Below the pieces are notes generated by a model, which saw nothing but the letters and a program-made list of their open reading frames with translations, did no database searches and was not told the DNA's origin. A program made the translations under genes and the position numbers. From Nitrospirota bacterium (lineage in GTDB: Bacteria > Nitrospirota_A > Leptospirillia > Leptospirillales > Leptospirillaceae), in assembly GCA_021838765.1 (NCBI GenBank), contig JAKCCY010000068.1:1-14201 (forward strand): DNA of 14,201 bases. Direction: 5' to 3'. Positions within the stretch are counted from its first letter, which is position 1, and each line of letters begins with the position of its first letter. Shown in pieces: positions 14,183 to 14,201 of the stretch.

Positions 14183-14201
14183 CGAGAGACCTGAAACCAT
14201 C

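Overview
The window reads as a chromosomal segment of a Gram-negative bacterium of moderate GC content. The evidence for Gram-negative is an exported AMIN-domain cell-wall amidase and a periplasmic TPR plus type I ligand-binding protein of the kind that activates penicillin-binding proteins. Gene content, frequent GTG/TTG starts and protein style suggest a Nitrospirota-like organism, possibly Leptospirillum or a relative. That assignment is an impression from the sequence and was not tested by any search. Eight protein genes and one tRNA gene fill most of the window.

Left edge (1-773). The first 320 bases hold no gene I can support. They are AT-rich at the start and contain a 10-bp-arm palindrome and a long imperfect hairpin (125-228) that ends in a T-run when read on the minus strand. 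A tRNA-Arg(CCT) gene with encoded CCA lies on the minus strand at 321-397. Upstream of it, also on the minus strand, is a 55-residue zinc-ribbon protein gene (459-626).

Centre left (774-7500). A cell-wall amidase gene on the minus strand diverges from a plus-strand run: PBP-activator-like protein, M50 site-2-type metalloprotease, trpS and accA. The 370-bp divergent region carries promoter-like elements for both directions whose -35 boxes overlap, plus several dyads. The plus run links envelope biology (the PBP-activator-like protein and membrane protease) with housekeeping metabolism (tryptophan charging, fatty-acid synthesis).

Centre right (7511-13085). dnaE and an upstream UvrD/PcrA/Rep-type helicase form a two-gene minus-strand unit. 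dnaE runs tail to tail into accA with a 10-base gap. DnaE keeps what look like all the PHP metal ligands, so it may proofread in cis.

Right edge (13086-14201). A plus-strand multi-pass membrane protein resembling the RcnA/UreH/NiCoT metal transporters, with a histidine-rich loop, diverges from the helicase and has a good sigma-70 promoter of its own. The last 60 bases carry a 10-bp perfect stem that can be read either as a minus-strand terminator or as an operator over a near-consensus plus-strand promoter.

I found no clear undescribed multi-gene system. The most notable items are the small zinc-ribbon gene, the structured DNA beside the tRNA, the His-rich transporter, the N-terminally short AccA and the possibly proofreading DnaE.
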